Of a DNA stretch of 64,000 nucleotides, positions 45,568 through 55,850 are shown piece by piece. The first letter of the stretch is position 1; each line of letters starts with the position of its first letter. The DNA comes from Rhinopithecus roxellana (Eukaryota > Chordata > Mammalia > Primates > Cercopithecidae): contig NC_044561.1 in NCBI RefSeq assembly GCF_007565055.1, positions 30,769,483 to 30,833,482 of the forward strand, written 5' to 3'. The notes beneath the pieces are model-generated. The model worked only from the letters and a program-made list of their open reading frames with translations, did not search any database and was not told where the DNA came from. Made by a program: the position numbers and the translations under genes.

Positions 45568-47084
45568 AAAATTCTAACTGTAATTGTAAAGGCATAAATA
45601 GAATCTGATTTAAAAGACAATTGAATTTCACACGCACTGAATACTTGTGAAATATAAGAACTTTTTCTAAATAATAAATATTTATCTTAATATATAGCAT
45701 GATTTGCTTTTTTTCGTTTCAGAACTGGTTTTCTTGTTGAAAGTTATACAGTAATATTTGATCTATTTCTTCAACATGTTAATTAGATTTCCACTTAGGC
45801 TAAATGGCAGGCCTGTTTTCAGTACCTCAGAGAGAGCAAGGGTATTGTGCTGCAGGAACTCTGCTGCACTTGGCCTATGGTCTTTCTGTCAAGCCGGTTG
45901 TGATAGCAAGGGACGCTGAATGCGCTCATGAGTTCAAGAACCTGGTTTCTGAGCTGGAAGTTCACATCAGAGTATGTGCTGAGTGCAAGTGCAATGGGTC
46001 AGAAGCTAATGGAAAGGGTCCAAAGTGTGCAGGCAACAGGGGCACTGTGTCTCCAAGGGGCATTTACCAGCTTGGCAAAGTGCTTATCAGGGAAATTAGT
46101 AGTTTCTGACAACTTGGTTAAGTCACAGGTTTCATGGTGAAATTTATTATCATCAACAGCAAGCCCACAGTAGATTATCGAGGACAGGGTATTGCCCTTG
46201 TAATCAGCAAGTATCACACAGGAAAGGTAAGTGTTGTTGTAAAACTAGAAAAGTAAGCCCACAAAATTTTGGAAATTCCACCTTTGTAGTCCCCAAACAT
46301 AATCCCTTGGAATCTGTCTGGAAAGTTTTTTTCATCTGAATTACTAAAAGCCCTTCCAAGAGAAATTTGAATCTCGGCGTTGTATGAACTGTGAACCACT
46401 GACAGACATCTACAGGTGTACAGAGGTACAGTTTTCTGTCTGTGCTTGTATCTACAGCTTTAACTGTGTAAAGTGACTCAATCTAAGCCACTAGCTCTTG
46501 AGACGCCTCTGCAAGGCCGTGTATGAACAAGACCTACTAGAATTACTCTCAATGACTTTCAAATTCGGTTGCTGTTTTATTGTGGAAAGCTGTTAGAGAG
46601 AATTAAAATCTCTGAGGCATCTTTGCATACCACAGTGCCACCCATGGAGTGATGATTGCTCTTAAAGGCTAATTTGATTATGTGCCACCATTAATGGTGA
46701 AATGGGAAAGTTTCAAAACACTGTTAGCTTCAAATACAACAATTTCCCTCCCTACCCCTCAAGCTTACTTGTATTTAAGTTGCAGAAAACATCCAGTGTT
46801 TCTTGTTTAAAGGCCTGGCATTTTCTTGGCTTTTATGTTGGGGCACATGCCTGAGTCACACTTTGTGTCTGATGTGCAATGAGGTCCCCCTGGAAATTGC
46901 CACCTTTGTTCTCTTGCCACTTTGTCTCCGCCGATGAGGGTTTCCCAGCGCAAATAATCTGACAACCAGGCCACAAACAAGAGGATGTCAGAGGTGAAAA
47001 GAGGATGAGGCTCTAGAACAGTGTCATACATTCCCAACACTGTATGCGCTTAGAGTAGGCAGGCAACATGTTAGGAGGAAACAG
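45568..47084. other. Unique-looking DNA; decayed coding-like block not assigned
   Basis: Frames of 101 codons (45804-46109) and 70-72 codons on either strand overlap here. The following plus-strand text (VKFIINSKPTVDYRGQG) reads like protein, but I recognise no family and see no intact frame. An unassigned processed pseudogene is possible. Confidence 0.3.
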
Positions 47085-47285
47085 ATCAGGCTTTGGAGTC
47101 AGAAAAAGTGGATTCAAATCTCAGGACCTTGGACACAGGCCAATCACTTAATCTCTTAGGTCTCAGATTTCTCACCTATAAACAGAAGAAGAAATCTTTC
47201 TCATAAAGGAAGCTGTAAGAACTAGAACAGACACAGAATAAAGATTATTTTATGGACAACCAATAAATGGTAGCACTCTTTATTA
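47085..47285 (+). mobile_element. MIR SINE, plus strand
   Basis: 'ggctttggagtcagaaaaagtggattcaaatctcagg', 'ccaatcacttaatctcttaggtctcagatttctcacc' and 'aataaatggtagcac' are sense MIR. Confidence 0.8.
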
Positions 47286-47714
47286 TTATCATTACAAAAA
47301 GGTTTGAACAGCTGCTCAAAATTATGGTTTGGGGCTCATTGGAATTAGAAAATTCTGTAGAGAAAATGTCCTTATTGAGATAGCCTAGGACAAATCAATC
47401 TTAGCATCTGTCACTGTCTACCTTCCAGGGAGGAGAAGAGTAGACAGCAGAGGGAAGAGAGGTCAGCTTTGTATAATGGACAAATCAAAGAAAAACCAGA
47501 AAGAGTTAATGAAATGCATTCTACCTAAAATTAAACCCAATATTCTATAACTCTCTAGTAATGTTACAGTGTCTCTATTGTCTTCCTTTGTTCTGGTTTC
47601 TGACTTCTGTTCTCCCTCTCCACATCTTCTTTCCATTCTCTTTCGGATCATGTCTATACATCTGTCAGTCTGCCAATAGTATAATCTATGATTCCAAAGA
47701 CTTAAGAAGTACGT
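47286..47714. other. Unique-looking DNA
   Basis: Nothing recognised. Confidence 0.5.
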
Positions 47715-47925
47715 AAGTAAATACTGCTGTGCCAGGCACTCTGTTCACCAGTTGCTTTATATACATTCGTTTAATCTTAACAACAACCTCGAAAACATAG
47801 CATTAGAAAATAAGGGAACTGAAGCTGTTTTCCAGTTAAGAAGATTTCTGAAGATCTCACAGAGGGGAGCCTCTGAAGCCAGAAACTGAATCAGGACTTA
47901 CCTACCTCCTTCCCAGTGCTGATGC
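47715..47925 (-). mobile_element. MIR SINE, minus strand
   Basis: 'gctgtgccaggcactctgttcacc', 'atatacattcgtttaatcttaacaacaacc' and 'aagatctcacagaggggagcctctgaagccagaaactg' are antisense MIR. Confidence 0.78.
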
Positions 47926-48326
47926 TGAGTGGCTCCCTTAGCTGAAACCCCTAAATTAGAGCTCCATGTTTTGTTTTGTTCTGTGTCCTGGTTGTTTCTC
48001 TGAGCTCCTTGTGAATCCAGAAACAGCAGATCAAAGGCATCCCTTTTGCTGCCTCCTTGATAGCTCTGAGACAGGCTTGAAGAACCTGAAGAGAACGTTG
48101 GACTAGAAGAGGGTGCATTATCTCACTAAACGCACACTAATGACCGAAGAAGAGGCTTTGAGATTGTCCTTTCATAATTTGGCTCAGTGTTCTAGGACTA
48201 TGTAAGCAAATACAGGCTTCTTTGACTGGAAGTGAATAAGTTTAATGATGTTTTGTGGCAATCCCTTCCAACACCATCAAAATAAGCTGTTTGTCATGAC
48301 TTGACCTTATTTTGTTGTAATCCCAG
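47926..48326. other. Unique-looking DNA
   Basis: Nothing recognised. Confidence 0.5.
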
Positions 48327-48693
48327 TGATATGGTTTGGTTGTGTGCACACCCAAATCTCATCCTGAATTGCAGCTCCCATAATTTCCATGTGTCGTGGG
48401 AGGGACGTGATGGAAATAATTGAATCATGGGGGCAGGTCTTTCCCATGCTGTTCTCATGATAGTCAATAAGTCTCATAAGATCGTACGGTTTTATAAAGG
48501 AGAGTTCCTCTACTCTATACAAGCTCTCTTACCCGCCACCATGGAAGACGTGACTTTGCTCCTCATTCACCTTCTGCCATGATCGTGAGGCCTCCCCATC
48601 CATGTGGAACTGTGAGTCTATAAACCTCTTTCCTTTATAAATTGCCCATTCTCGAGTGTGTCTTTATTAACAGTGTGAGAACAGACTAGTACA
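48327..48693 (+). mobile_element. THE1-type MaLR solo LTR
   Basis: TGATATGGTTTGGTTGTGTGC...GTGAGGCCTCCCCATCCATGTGGAACTGTGAG...CAGACTAGTACA, 367 bp. Flanks CCCAG (48322-48326) and CCCTG (48694-48698) are a 5-bp duplication with one change. Confidence 0.92.
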
Positions 48694-49014
48694 CCCTGTA
48701 ACAGAAACTTGATGTTATTTCCCAAATCTTAGTTCTTTTCCCTCTTTGGCATGCAATCAGAGTATATTTCACAGCTTTCCTTGCATTTAGGTGGGCATGG
48801 ATGATTAAATTCTGGCCAATGAAATGTGACTCTAGCAGGTGAAAGGTGGAAGATCTCTAACGTGGAACATGCTACTCCTTCCCACCTTCATGACCTTCAC
48901 TGTTCTCTGATTAGAGCAAAAGATAAATTTCTATTATCTGAAGCTAAGATCTGAGAAACACTTGTCATAGATAGCCTACACCATCCAGTGCAATCTATTT
49001 CAAGAATATAAAGC
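48694..49014. other. Possible old, unassigned LTR-like repeat
   Basis: 'gcatttaggtgggcatggatgattaaattctggccaatgaaatgtgac' resembles an old LTR-type repeat, but the family is not resolved. Confidence 0.3.
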
Positions 49015-49222
49015 AGCTTCCCTCAACTGGGAATAATTCTGCCAATTAGGGATATGGAAATGTCTGGACACACTTAAGATTACAACTGAGGGAGGGGTAG
49101 TATTGGCATTAATGGGTAGAGGTCAGGAATGTTGCTAAAAATTCAAAAACATAGGACTGTCTTCCACAGCATAAAATTATTCAACCCAAAATATCACTAA
49201 TGCAGAAGTTGAAAAATCTTGC
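49015..49222 (+). mobile_element. MER5A-like hAT-Charlie element, plus strand
   Basis: 'tatggaaatgtctggacacac', 'gtagtattggcattaatgggtagaggtcaggaatgttgctaaa' and 'aattattcaacccaaaatatcac' follow MER5A order. Confidence 0.75.
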
Positions 49223-49749
49223 TTAAAGTTAAGTCCTCTGAGGGAAAAAAATGATTATCTGGTACACACTCAATAAGCTCTTGATTGACTGGCTTCTTTG
49301 AGAAAGAACTTAAAAAATAATGCTATCCTCATGCCGACAATCTTTTAAGCAGGAATTTATTAGGAAAAAAATTAGTCATAGAAGTAATCACTATTTATGT
49401 TTCAAATTTTCTATATATAAGAAATTGTGTTCGTTAATTAAATTGGCAAATTTAGTAAAACAAACATCTTTTATTCACAGAAGTAGTGTAGTTTAGTTAA
49501 TCGATGCACTTAAATCTGGAGGTTGACCATTATAACATTAGCACTATGTGAGGAAAACATATGCTGTTTACCAAAATAGTTAATCAGAGAAGTTGAAAGA
49601 AACCTTCTACCGTGATTTTTGAGTTTCTGCTTTGTCTGCAGGGATTTACCAATTGGAACAGTGTATGTGACGGGAATTGAAATGAGACCACCAACCCCTT
49701 TTAAATGTGATATTGGAACAGTCCCTGGTTGGGATATATCCATTTCAGT
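49223..49749. other. Unique-looking DNA
   Basis: A good acceptor (CTTTGTCTGCAG at about 49631-49641) precedes a short open frame, with no donor or family to support an exon. Confidence 0.4.
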
Positions 49750-49765
49750 CACTGATTTGTATTTC

Positions 49766-50091
49766 TTTTTTAAAATTTATTTATTTATTTATTTATTTTA
49801 TTTTGAGATGGGGTCTCACTCTTGTTGCCCAGGCTGGAGTGCAATGGTGCAATCTTGGCTCACGGCAACCTCCGCCTCCCAGCTTCAAGCGATTCTCCTG
49901 CCTCAGCCTCCCGAGTAGCTGGGATTACAGGTGCCTGCCACCACGCCTGGCTGATTTTTGTATTTTTTTTTTAGTAGAGATGGGGTTCCACCATGTTGGC
50001 CAGGCTGGTCTCAAATTCCTGACCTCAGGTGATCCGCCCACCTCAGCCTCCCAAACTGCTGGGATTACAGGTGTGAGCCACTGAGCCCAGC
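49766..50091 (-). mobile_element. Alu (AluS-like), minus strand
   Basis: A (TTTA)n tail then GAGATGGGGTCTCAC... to GAGCCCAGC. CACTGATTTGTATTTC (49750-49765) and CACTGGTTTGTATTTC (50092-50107) form a 16-bp duplication with one change. Confidence 0.95.
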
Positions 50092-50107
50092 CACTGGTTT
50101 GTATTTC

Positions 50108-50689
50108 AAGTGGCAAACTAAAAGGTAGAATTGTCTCATTTATTTTAAATATCATATGCTCATAATAAAATTTTCCCTAAATGTTCCTTGAGGCATCCAC
50201 TTAAAGAACTCAAAAATTTTTTTTTAGTCTTTAAGAGGTTTTTGTAAGCCAGATTACCTTAATAACCATGGCCTCAATCACAGACAGTAAAAATACGCTT
50301 TGCATTTCTCTTATAACCCTAATATCTAGGCCAGCTCCTAGTAAAATGTTATCCTAACCTTTTTACTTTATTCATGACAGATTTTTGGGATATATTCTAC
50401 TTTCCAGGCACTGAGTTAAATTCTGGAGACCAGAAAGACCAAGACATTGTCCCTAAACTGACATTTTATCTAACAGTCCTGTTTTCATATTCCTTGCCCT
50501 TAGTTCTCCCTATTTTTTTATTTCTCCTCTAGTTCTCATTCCATATCAGAGGGCTCCTGTGGATGCTCCTTGCTCTATGGGATTACATTCTTCCACCTGC
50601 CTCCTGTCTCTCCAGGTAAAGAGGCACCCAAAGGAGCTTCCACTCTACAGACACATTGCTTTCTGGAGCCATGTTCTTGCTGTGGCCAC
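50108..50689. other. Unique-looking DNA
   Basis: Short ORFs at 50559-50795 continue toward a MIR. No gene supported. Confidence 0.5.
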
Positions 50690-50880
50690 TATGACTTTAC
50701 CACATTGCAGGACAAGCAATTTAAACCTCATGCCTCAGATCCCCCACCTGGAATGTGAGAATGATAATGGTATTCACCTCTTAGGGTCACCATGAACAGG
50801 AAATAAGTGAATGCCTGTTAGTTAACTGTTAGGAACAGTGCCTGGCACATGGTAAATGGTGTCCCATGTTGATGTTGATG
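50690..50880 (+). mobile_element. MIR SINE, plus strand
   Basis: 'atgcctcagatcccccacctggaatgtgagaatgataatggtattcacctc' and 'aacagtgcctggcacatggtaaatgg' are the MIR 3' half. Confidence 0.8.
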
Positions 50881-51202
50881 CTGATGTTCTTACCCTAAGC
50901 TCTCCCTTTCCCTTCTCAACCAGGGCAATTAAACTGCCTTGTGCCTGATTTCCTCAAGGCTAGGCTATCTAAGTGTGGGATGATTATGCTTCAAATCAGT
51001 GAATCCATACTAATATACTAACAGGAAAAGACGAGAACTTCCAGGCACTCTTTCTTTCTTCTCTAGTTTAAAGGAGATGAGCAGAAAACAAATATTTATT
51101 TTTATCCACCACTACAATGTGATAGAAATATAGAATTGGTGTACTCAAATATGAACCTTCATATTTGGATTATATGGAAGATAATATTTTAGGATTCTTA
51201 CT
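50881..51202. other. Unique-looking DNA
   Basis: Nothing recognised. Confidence 0.5.
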
Positions 51203-51246
51203 TGTATTAGTCAGCATTTCATGAAAGAAACATATAACTAGGATAA

Positions 51247-51297
<51 letters not shown>

Positions 51298-51591
51298 CTA
51301 GCTAGGTAGCTAGATAGATAGATTTAGACATATAGACAGAGTACAAAGAATTGGCTTACATGACTGTGGAGACTAGATAAGTCTGAAATCTATAGGGCAG
51401 GCCATCAAGAAGGAGAGAATGGAGACTCCCAGGCTGAAGCTGATGCTGCAGTCCATGGGGAGAATTCCCTGTCCCCCACGTACACCTCAGTTCTACCCTT
51501 ACATCCTTTCAACTGGTTGGATCAGGCCCACCCAGATTATGGAAAATAATCTGCTTTACTGAAAGTGAACAGATTGCAGATGCTAACAATC
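51203..51591 (-). mobile_element. MLT2-type ERVL LTR, part 1, minus strand
   Basis: 'tgtattagtcagcatttcatgaaag', 'gaattggcttacatgactgtggag' and 'ttggatcaggcccacccagattatgg..aatctgctttactg' are antisense MLT2. The LTR is cut at 51591 by the left arm of the inverted repeat and resumes at 51944. A (GATA)n run grew inside it. Confidence 0.8.
51243..51324 (+). repeat. (GATA)n microsatellite
   Basis: About twelve GATA units followed by GCTA/GGTA-type interruptions and more GATA. It sits at the place where MLT2 LTRs have an AT/GA-rich segment. Confidence 0.93.
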
Positions 51592-51943
51592 TCTCCTGCA
51601 TAGTAAAATACCAATCAACAACAAAGACAGATTACAGCTGGAACAAATGCACTTAGTACACTTGGATTTTTCCGTACTAATGAAGTTAAACAGAAAAATA
51701 AATAAATACAACAATACGAAAGTCCAAAATAACTCATGTGTGGCTTTGTTATGTACTTGGAGATAGATGCTTACACATATGTGTCATGCCTACAGAGACT
51801 GAGGTCCCAGGCAGGAGACCAAGAATACGGAAGGAAAAACTAAACTTCCTATAGAAAATGCATATAAAACAGGTTTCAGAGCCAAATAATCACGTGTTCA
51901 AATCCTGTTTCCTACTATTTAGTTGAGTTATACAGTATTTCAG
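51592..51943 (+). repeat. Inverted repeat, left arm (352 bp), copied into an MLT2 LTR
   Basis: Each base pairs with 52137-52488 read in reverse (coordinate sum 104080 throughout), with about nine mismatches and no indel: about 97% identity. It interrupts MLT2 sequence between ..GCTAACAATC and CAACCTTGCCAGTAACACCC.., so this arm is the inserted copy. The right arm is continuous with a MIR and is taken as the source. No protein is encoded. Confidence 0.93.
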
Positions 51944-52034
51944 CAACCTTGCCAGTAACACCCAGGTTGGTGCTTAATTGAATGACTGGGTACTGTCACC
52001 TAGTCAAGCTGATACATTGAAATGACAATCACAG
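51944..52034 (-). mobile_element. MLT2-type ERVL LTR, part 2, minus strand
   Basis: 'agtaacacccaggttggtgcttaattgaatgactgggtactgtcacctagtcaagctgatac..caatcacag' is the remaining antisense MLT2 end. It shows that the inverted copy entered the LTR with little target loss. Confidence 0.75.
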
Positions 52035-52059
52035 TCCTCTGTGTCAGATGTGTGCTTTT

Positions 52060-52235
52060 GCATTTATTCCTCACAGAATCCCACAGGGTGAGGATTACTC
52101 CCCATTTCGTAAGAGAGAAAATTATGGTTTCACAATCTGAAATACTGTGTAACTCAGCTAAATAGTAGGCAACAGGATTTGAACACGTGATTATTTGGCT
52201 CTGAAACCTGTTTTACATGCATTTTCTATAGGAAG
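52060..52235 (-). mobile_element. MIR SINE, minus strand, entering the right arm
   Basis: 'catttattcctcacagaatcccacagggtgaggatt', 'tgtgtaactcagctaaatagtaggcaacaggatttgaacac' and 'ggctctgaaacc' are antisense MIR. The MIR crosses 52137 without a break, so the right arm is in its original place. Confidence 0.75.
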
Positions 52236-52488
52236 TTTAGTTTTTCCTTCCGTATTCTCTGTCTCCTGCCTAGGACCTCAGTCTCTGTAGGCATGACACA
52301 TATGTGTAAGCATCTATCTCCAAGTACATAACAAAGCCACACATGAGTTATTTTGGACTTTCGTATTGTTGTATTTATTTATTTTTCTGTTTAACTTCAT
52401 TAGTATGGAAAAATCCAAGTGTACTAAGTGCATTTGTTCCAGCTGTAATCTGTCTTTGTTGCTGATTGGTATTTTACTATGCAGGAGA
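52137..52488 (-). repeat. Inverted repeat, right arm (352 bp), probable source copy
   Basis: Reverse complement of 51592-51943, separated from it by 193 bp. Its outer end (TGCAGGAGA) lies inside a 15-bp direct repeat, TATTTTACTATGCAG, at 52470-52484 and 52497-52511 (period 27). A transcript through both arms would form a hairpin of about 352 bp. Confidence 0.93.
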
Positions 52489-52511
52489 AATTAGAATATT
52501 TTACTATGCAG

Positions 52512-52975
52512 ACTAATTTACACACAGAGTTGTCATGCTATCAAAGCCAGTTTTCAAACACCCAAGACTTCTCTGCATACTGCAGTTTTGGTAACGAGTC
52601 TGCCTGCCTAGCAAAGGGTACCTAACTTTGAAGGATTTTTCTCCTTAAGAAAAAGGATCCCAATACCTCTTACTGGTTCATGGAGATTTCCATATGTTCT
52701 GATCCAGATAGGTTTTGCTCAATGTACATATGATCTACATAACTATAGAAGGGCACAGAACATCCAATAATCCAATCACACACACCATTCCCTCTTCTGA
52801 GGCACACAGACTTTTCCCTTAGATCTTCGTACTGTTTACCTAAAAATATTTCATACACCGGTACATGAAATCAAAGACTGCTTTCTTTAATAAAGCAAAA
52901 GGATGATTTTAAAGGTAACTCTTTTAAAAATAGCCTGTCAATATCTGCTTTTATACTCTAGAACAGAGTGAATGA
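52512..52975. other. Unique-looking DNA
   Basis: No named repeat. If the exon at 53108-53262 is real, the upper part would be its 3' UTR. Confidence 0.45.
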
Positions 52976-52981
52976 TTTATT
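52976..52981 (-). terminator. AATAAA poly(A) signal on the minus strand (candidate)
   Basis: TTTATT on the plus strand reads AATAAA on the minus strand, about 127 bases after the stop at 53108-53110. In AT-rich DNA the hexamer is common by chance. Confidence 0.25.
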
Positions 52982-53107
52982 TTCTACTTTTGTTCCCATT
53001 TCTCTTTCTTGACCTAAAGGGAGTTGGTAAAATTTTCTCTGGTTTCATGGGAACAATTTGATGGTAGCTAACAGTAATAAAAAGCCCATCTATGCCAGAG
53101 GGCTTTG

Positions 53108-53262
53108 CTACACTGGTCCCATCTGCGGAGAGTCCAGTACTGATTTCGTCACAGGCTTCAGGTCTTGAGCATTCAATTTGCCTCTAAGATATTTCAGTGC
53201 CTGGAGAGTTAAGATGTTTTCTTGACAGGCAGCCAAGGAAGCCAAGTACGTGATTGATTTTC
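53108..53262 (-). CDS. Candidate last coding exon, minus strand, product unknown
   Basis: On the minus strand TTCTTTTTTCTCTCTAG gives a strong polypyrimidine acceptor, cutting at 53263/53262. The open frame that follows reads GKSITYLASLAACQENIL... and closes ...VLDSPQMGPV at a TAG (53108-53110), about 51 residues. An AATAAA follows 127 bases on. The composition is balanced and the block is not a repeat I know. I recognise no family, and no upstream partner exon was found in the window. A chance ORF is the main alternative. Confidence 0.25.
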
Positions 53263-53290
53263 CTAGAGAGAAAAAAGAAAATCTTCCCAT

Positions 53291-53760
53291 TAATTACCTC
53301 TTATCTATTTGTATAATGCAGACGAAGGGCTTGCTTCTCAATCAAAGTATATTTTATTATACATGAAGAAGAGAATATCCTTTGTTACATTGCACTAGAC
53401 AATGTATTTTATAAAATTGCTATTAACTATTAATAATTTTTATTATGCAATGGGCCAATATTCTTTTCTACTAAACATGGATGAAGTAAGACAGCTTGCA
53501 AACTCCAAACACACACACATGCATGCTCTCACCTGAAAAAGAGCTCTTGCCTCTGGCATGTTATCATCTGACAAGAGCATAGGGTACTGTGCGTATTATT
53601 TTGCAGGTTCTCCAAATAGGAACTAGAGTAGCCTGTCATATAAAATCTGAACTTGTCTGGCATTTCTAAGCAGAGTTCTCCACTCCCACCTTCTCCAATC
53701 ATTTAAGAAATCTCCTTTCCTGGTACCGTTCAATAACAGATGCATTACCCATATACACGT
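53291..53760. other. Unique-looking DNA
   Basis: Nothing recognised beyond a short (AC)n near 53510. Confidence 0.5.
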
Positions 53761-54065
53761 TTTATTTTTTTGGAGACAGGGTCTCACTCTGTCACCCAAA
53801 GTTGGAGTGCAGTGGCACGATCCTAGCTCATTGTAGCCTTGAACTCCTGGGCTCAAGCAATCCTCCTGCCTCGGCCTCCCAAGAAGCTGGCACTACAGGT
53901 ACATGCCACCACACTCACTAATATTTTATTTTTTAAGATTTTTTTGTAGACATATGAGTCTCAGTATTTTACTCAGGCTGGTCTCAAACCCCCGGCCTCC
54001 AGTGATCCTCCCACCTCAGCCTCTCAAAGTGCTGATATTACAGGTGTGAGCCACTGTGCTTGGCC
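53761..54065 (-). mobile_element. Old Alu (AluJ-like), minus strand
   Basis: GGAGACAGGGTCTCACTCTG...GTAGCCTTGAACTCCTGGGCTCAAGCAATCC...GTGAGCCACTGTGCTTGGCC. The J-type right arm and high divergence place it among the oldest Alus here. Confidence 0.92.
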
Positions 54066-55309
54066 ATATTTTTTCTTTGAATTTACTTTGTACAATATTG
54101 TTAAGCTCCTTTTTCTGGCCATTTGGTCTCATCCAAGAAATAGTAAGCTTCTTGCAAGGAAGAAACAGACTTTCTCTTTCGAGAAATTTCACACATCCTT
54201 CATGCTTACAGCATATAACCAAAGAATACGCAAAATTTTTTGTAGGACCTCAACAAAATTAAGTTCCTTGTTCTTATAAATCGTTAAATTAGGGATAAAA
54301 TGACTGAACAGGAAAGCTAGTGTTAAGGATATCATTCCTGGACCAAGTGCTTAGGCACATACTAATGAAAGCAAGTCCCAGCCCATTGTAGCTCTGACCT
54401 TATCTCATGGAAGTTACCAGATCACTATCTACAGAAACGTTAAAAGTCCAAGGACATCAAAAGCATAATAGAGTTGTTTCAGAAAAACCAGCTTCTTCTT
54501 GAACCCTAGGGAAACATCATGAATTTCTCAGAAGAGCCCTAGCTCTAGAGACTGTTATCTCTTGCCAGTACTAAAAAGGCTTAGCATTTTAATTCAGATT
54601 TTCTATACTGAGACAACATATGCTAACCATATTTGGAAGCAATTAAAATGGTGACACCCACTGCCACGCGCACATGTCCTCATTAACTTTGTGAATGTGT
54701 TACAGGCAGGTAGGAAAGACAGCTAGCTTCTCAAAAGAAAACCCCCATAAGTGGAATTAGAATGGCAAATAATGGGAACAATCATAATGCAAATGCACAT
54801 TTAAAGGTCATTAACAAACTGGTCAAATTACTTGCAACCTATGTAAAAATCAGATGCACCAGTATCCACCAGGACATATGCAGATTCCCTCCCATTGTAG
54901 TAAAAACCATCTTGCCTGTAACAGATTGACTGGGTGTGTCAGGCTGAGAGGCATTAGCAGAGCTGCTGTGTGCATGGAAGGAATAAAGAAGGACTTATGG
55001 AGCATGCAATTGCAAGTTCTCCCTGGGCCCAGGACTGTAACATTAAGAGATGGCTCCTTAATAACATACGCTCACTCCCCATTCCCATCCACGAGATAAA
55101 GTCATGGTAAACCTTCAGCAGCAAGAGCAACCTTGAAGGGGAAAAGTGGCACCAAGAGGCAGCTAAAGGAAGGTGATCTGGAAAAAAGGTCCAGTCCCGC
55201 CATTACTGTTACCAGATGAAATGGAGGTAGGCTAAGGACCAGAAATGTGCAAAAGGCTGCAGTAGGGGTGGTGTGAGGCAGCTTTCTTGCCAACTAATCA
55301 TATTTAAAA
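54066..55309. other. Unique-looking DNA
   Basis: About 1.2 kb. Frames of 68-82 codons near 54046-54279 and 54854-55099 show no known domain. Confidence 0.5.
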
Positions 55310-55446
55310 CCTATCTAATATATATCAAATATATATTATAAGATATATATTATATATTATATATATTTATCAAATATATATTATAAGATATATTATATAT
55401 ATTATATCTATTATAAGATATATCAAATATAACCAAATGTTATATC
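55310..55446. repeat. AT-rich minisatellite with ATATCAAATATATATTATAAGAT units
   Basis: About three imperfect copies of a ~45-bp AT-only unit that is itself partly palindromic. Similar text (AAACCTATCTT..ATATATCAA) resumes after the LTR7, so the LTR landed in this array. Confidence 0.85.
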
Positions 55447-55845
55447 TGTCAGGCCTCTGAGCCCTAGCTAAGCCATCATATCCCCTGTGACCTGCACGTA
55501 AACATCCAGATGGCCTGAAGTAACGGAAGAATCACAAAAGAAGTGAAAATGGCTGATCCCTGCCTTAACTGATGACATTACCTTGTGAAATTCCTTCTCC
55601 TGGCTCATCCTGGCTCAACAGCTCTCCCACTGAGTACCTTATGACCTCCACCCCTGCCCGCCAGAGAACAACCCCCTTTGACTGTAATTTTCCACTACCC
55701 ACTCAAATCTTATAAAACGGCCTCACCCCATCTCCCTTTGCTGACTCTCTTTTCGGACTCAGCCCGCCTGCACCCAGGCGATTAAAAAACTTTATTGTTC
55801 ACACAAAGCCTGTTTGGTGGTCTCTTCACACAGATGTGAGTGAAA
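55447..55845 (+). mobile_element. Solo LTR7 (HERV-H LTR)
   Basis: TGTCAGGCCTCTGAGCCC...GGACTCAGCCCGCCTGCACCC...TTTGGTGGTCTCTTCACAC, 399 bp, matches LTR7. It has TATAAAACGG near 55711 and a damaged poly(A) signal region (GGCGATTAAAAAAC). ATATC at 55442-55446 and 55846-55850 gives the 5-bp duplication. Internal HERV-H genes are absent. LTR7 copies act as pluripotency-associated promoters in human cells; activity here is unknown. Confidence 0.93.
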
Positions 55846-55850
55846 ATATC

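Noticed and set aside
45234..45620. Long Lys/Glu/Arg-rich ORF (plus) and Phe/Ser/Leu-rich ORF (minus)
   Set aside because: Both are translations of the GAAA/GGAA polypurine tract and not proteins.
45804..46220. Possible decayed processed pseudogene
   Set aside because: Some stretches read like protein, but I compared it mentally with ribosomal protein and GAPDH families without a match and cannot assign a parent.
49631..49760. CTGCAG acceptor before a short open frame, plus strand
   Set aside because: No donor found before the Alu at 49766 and no recognised protein.
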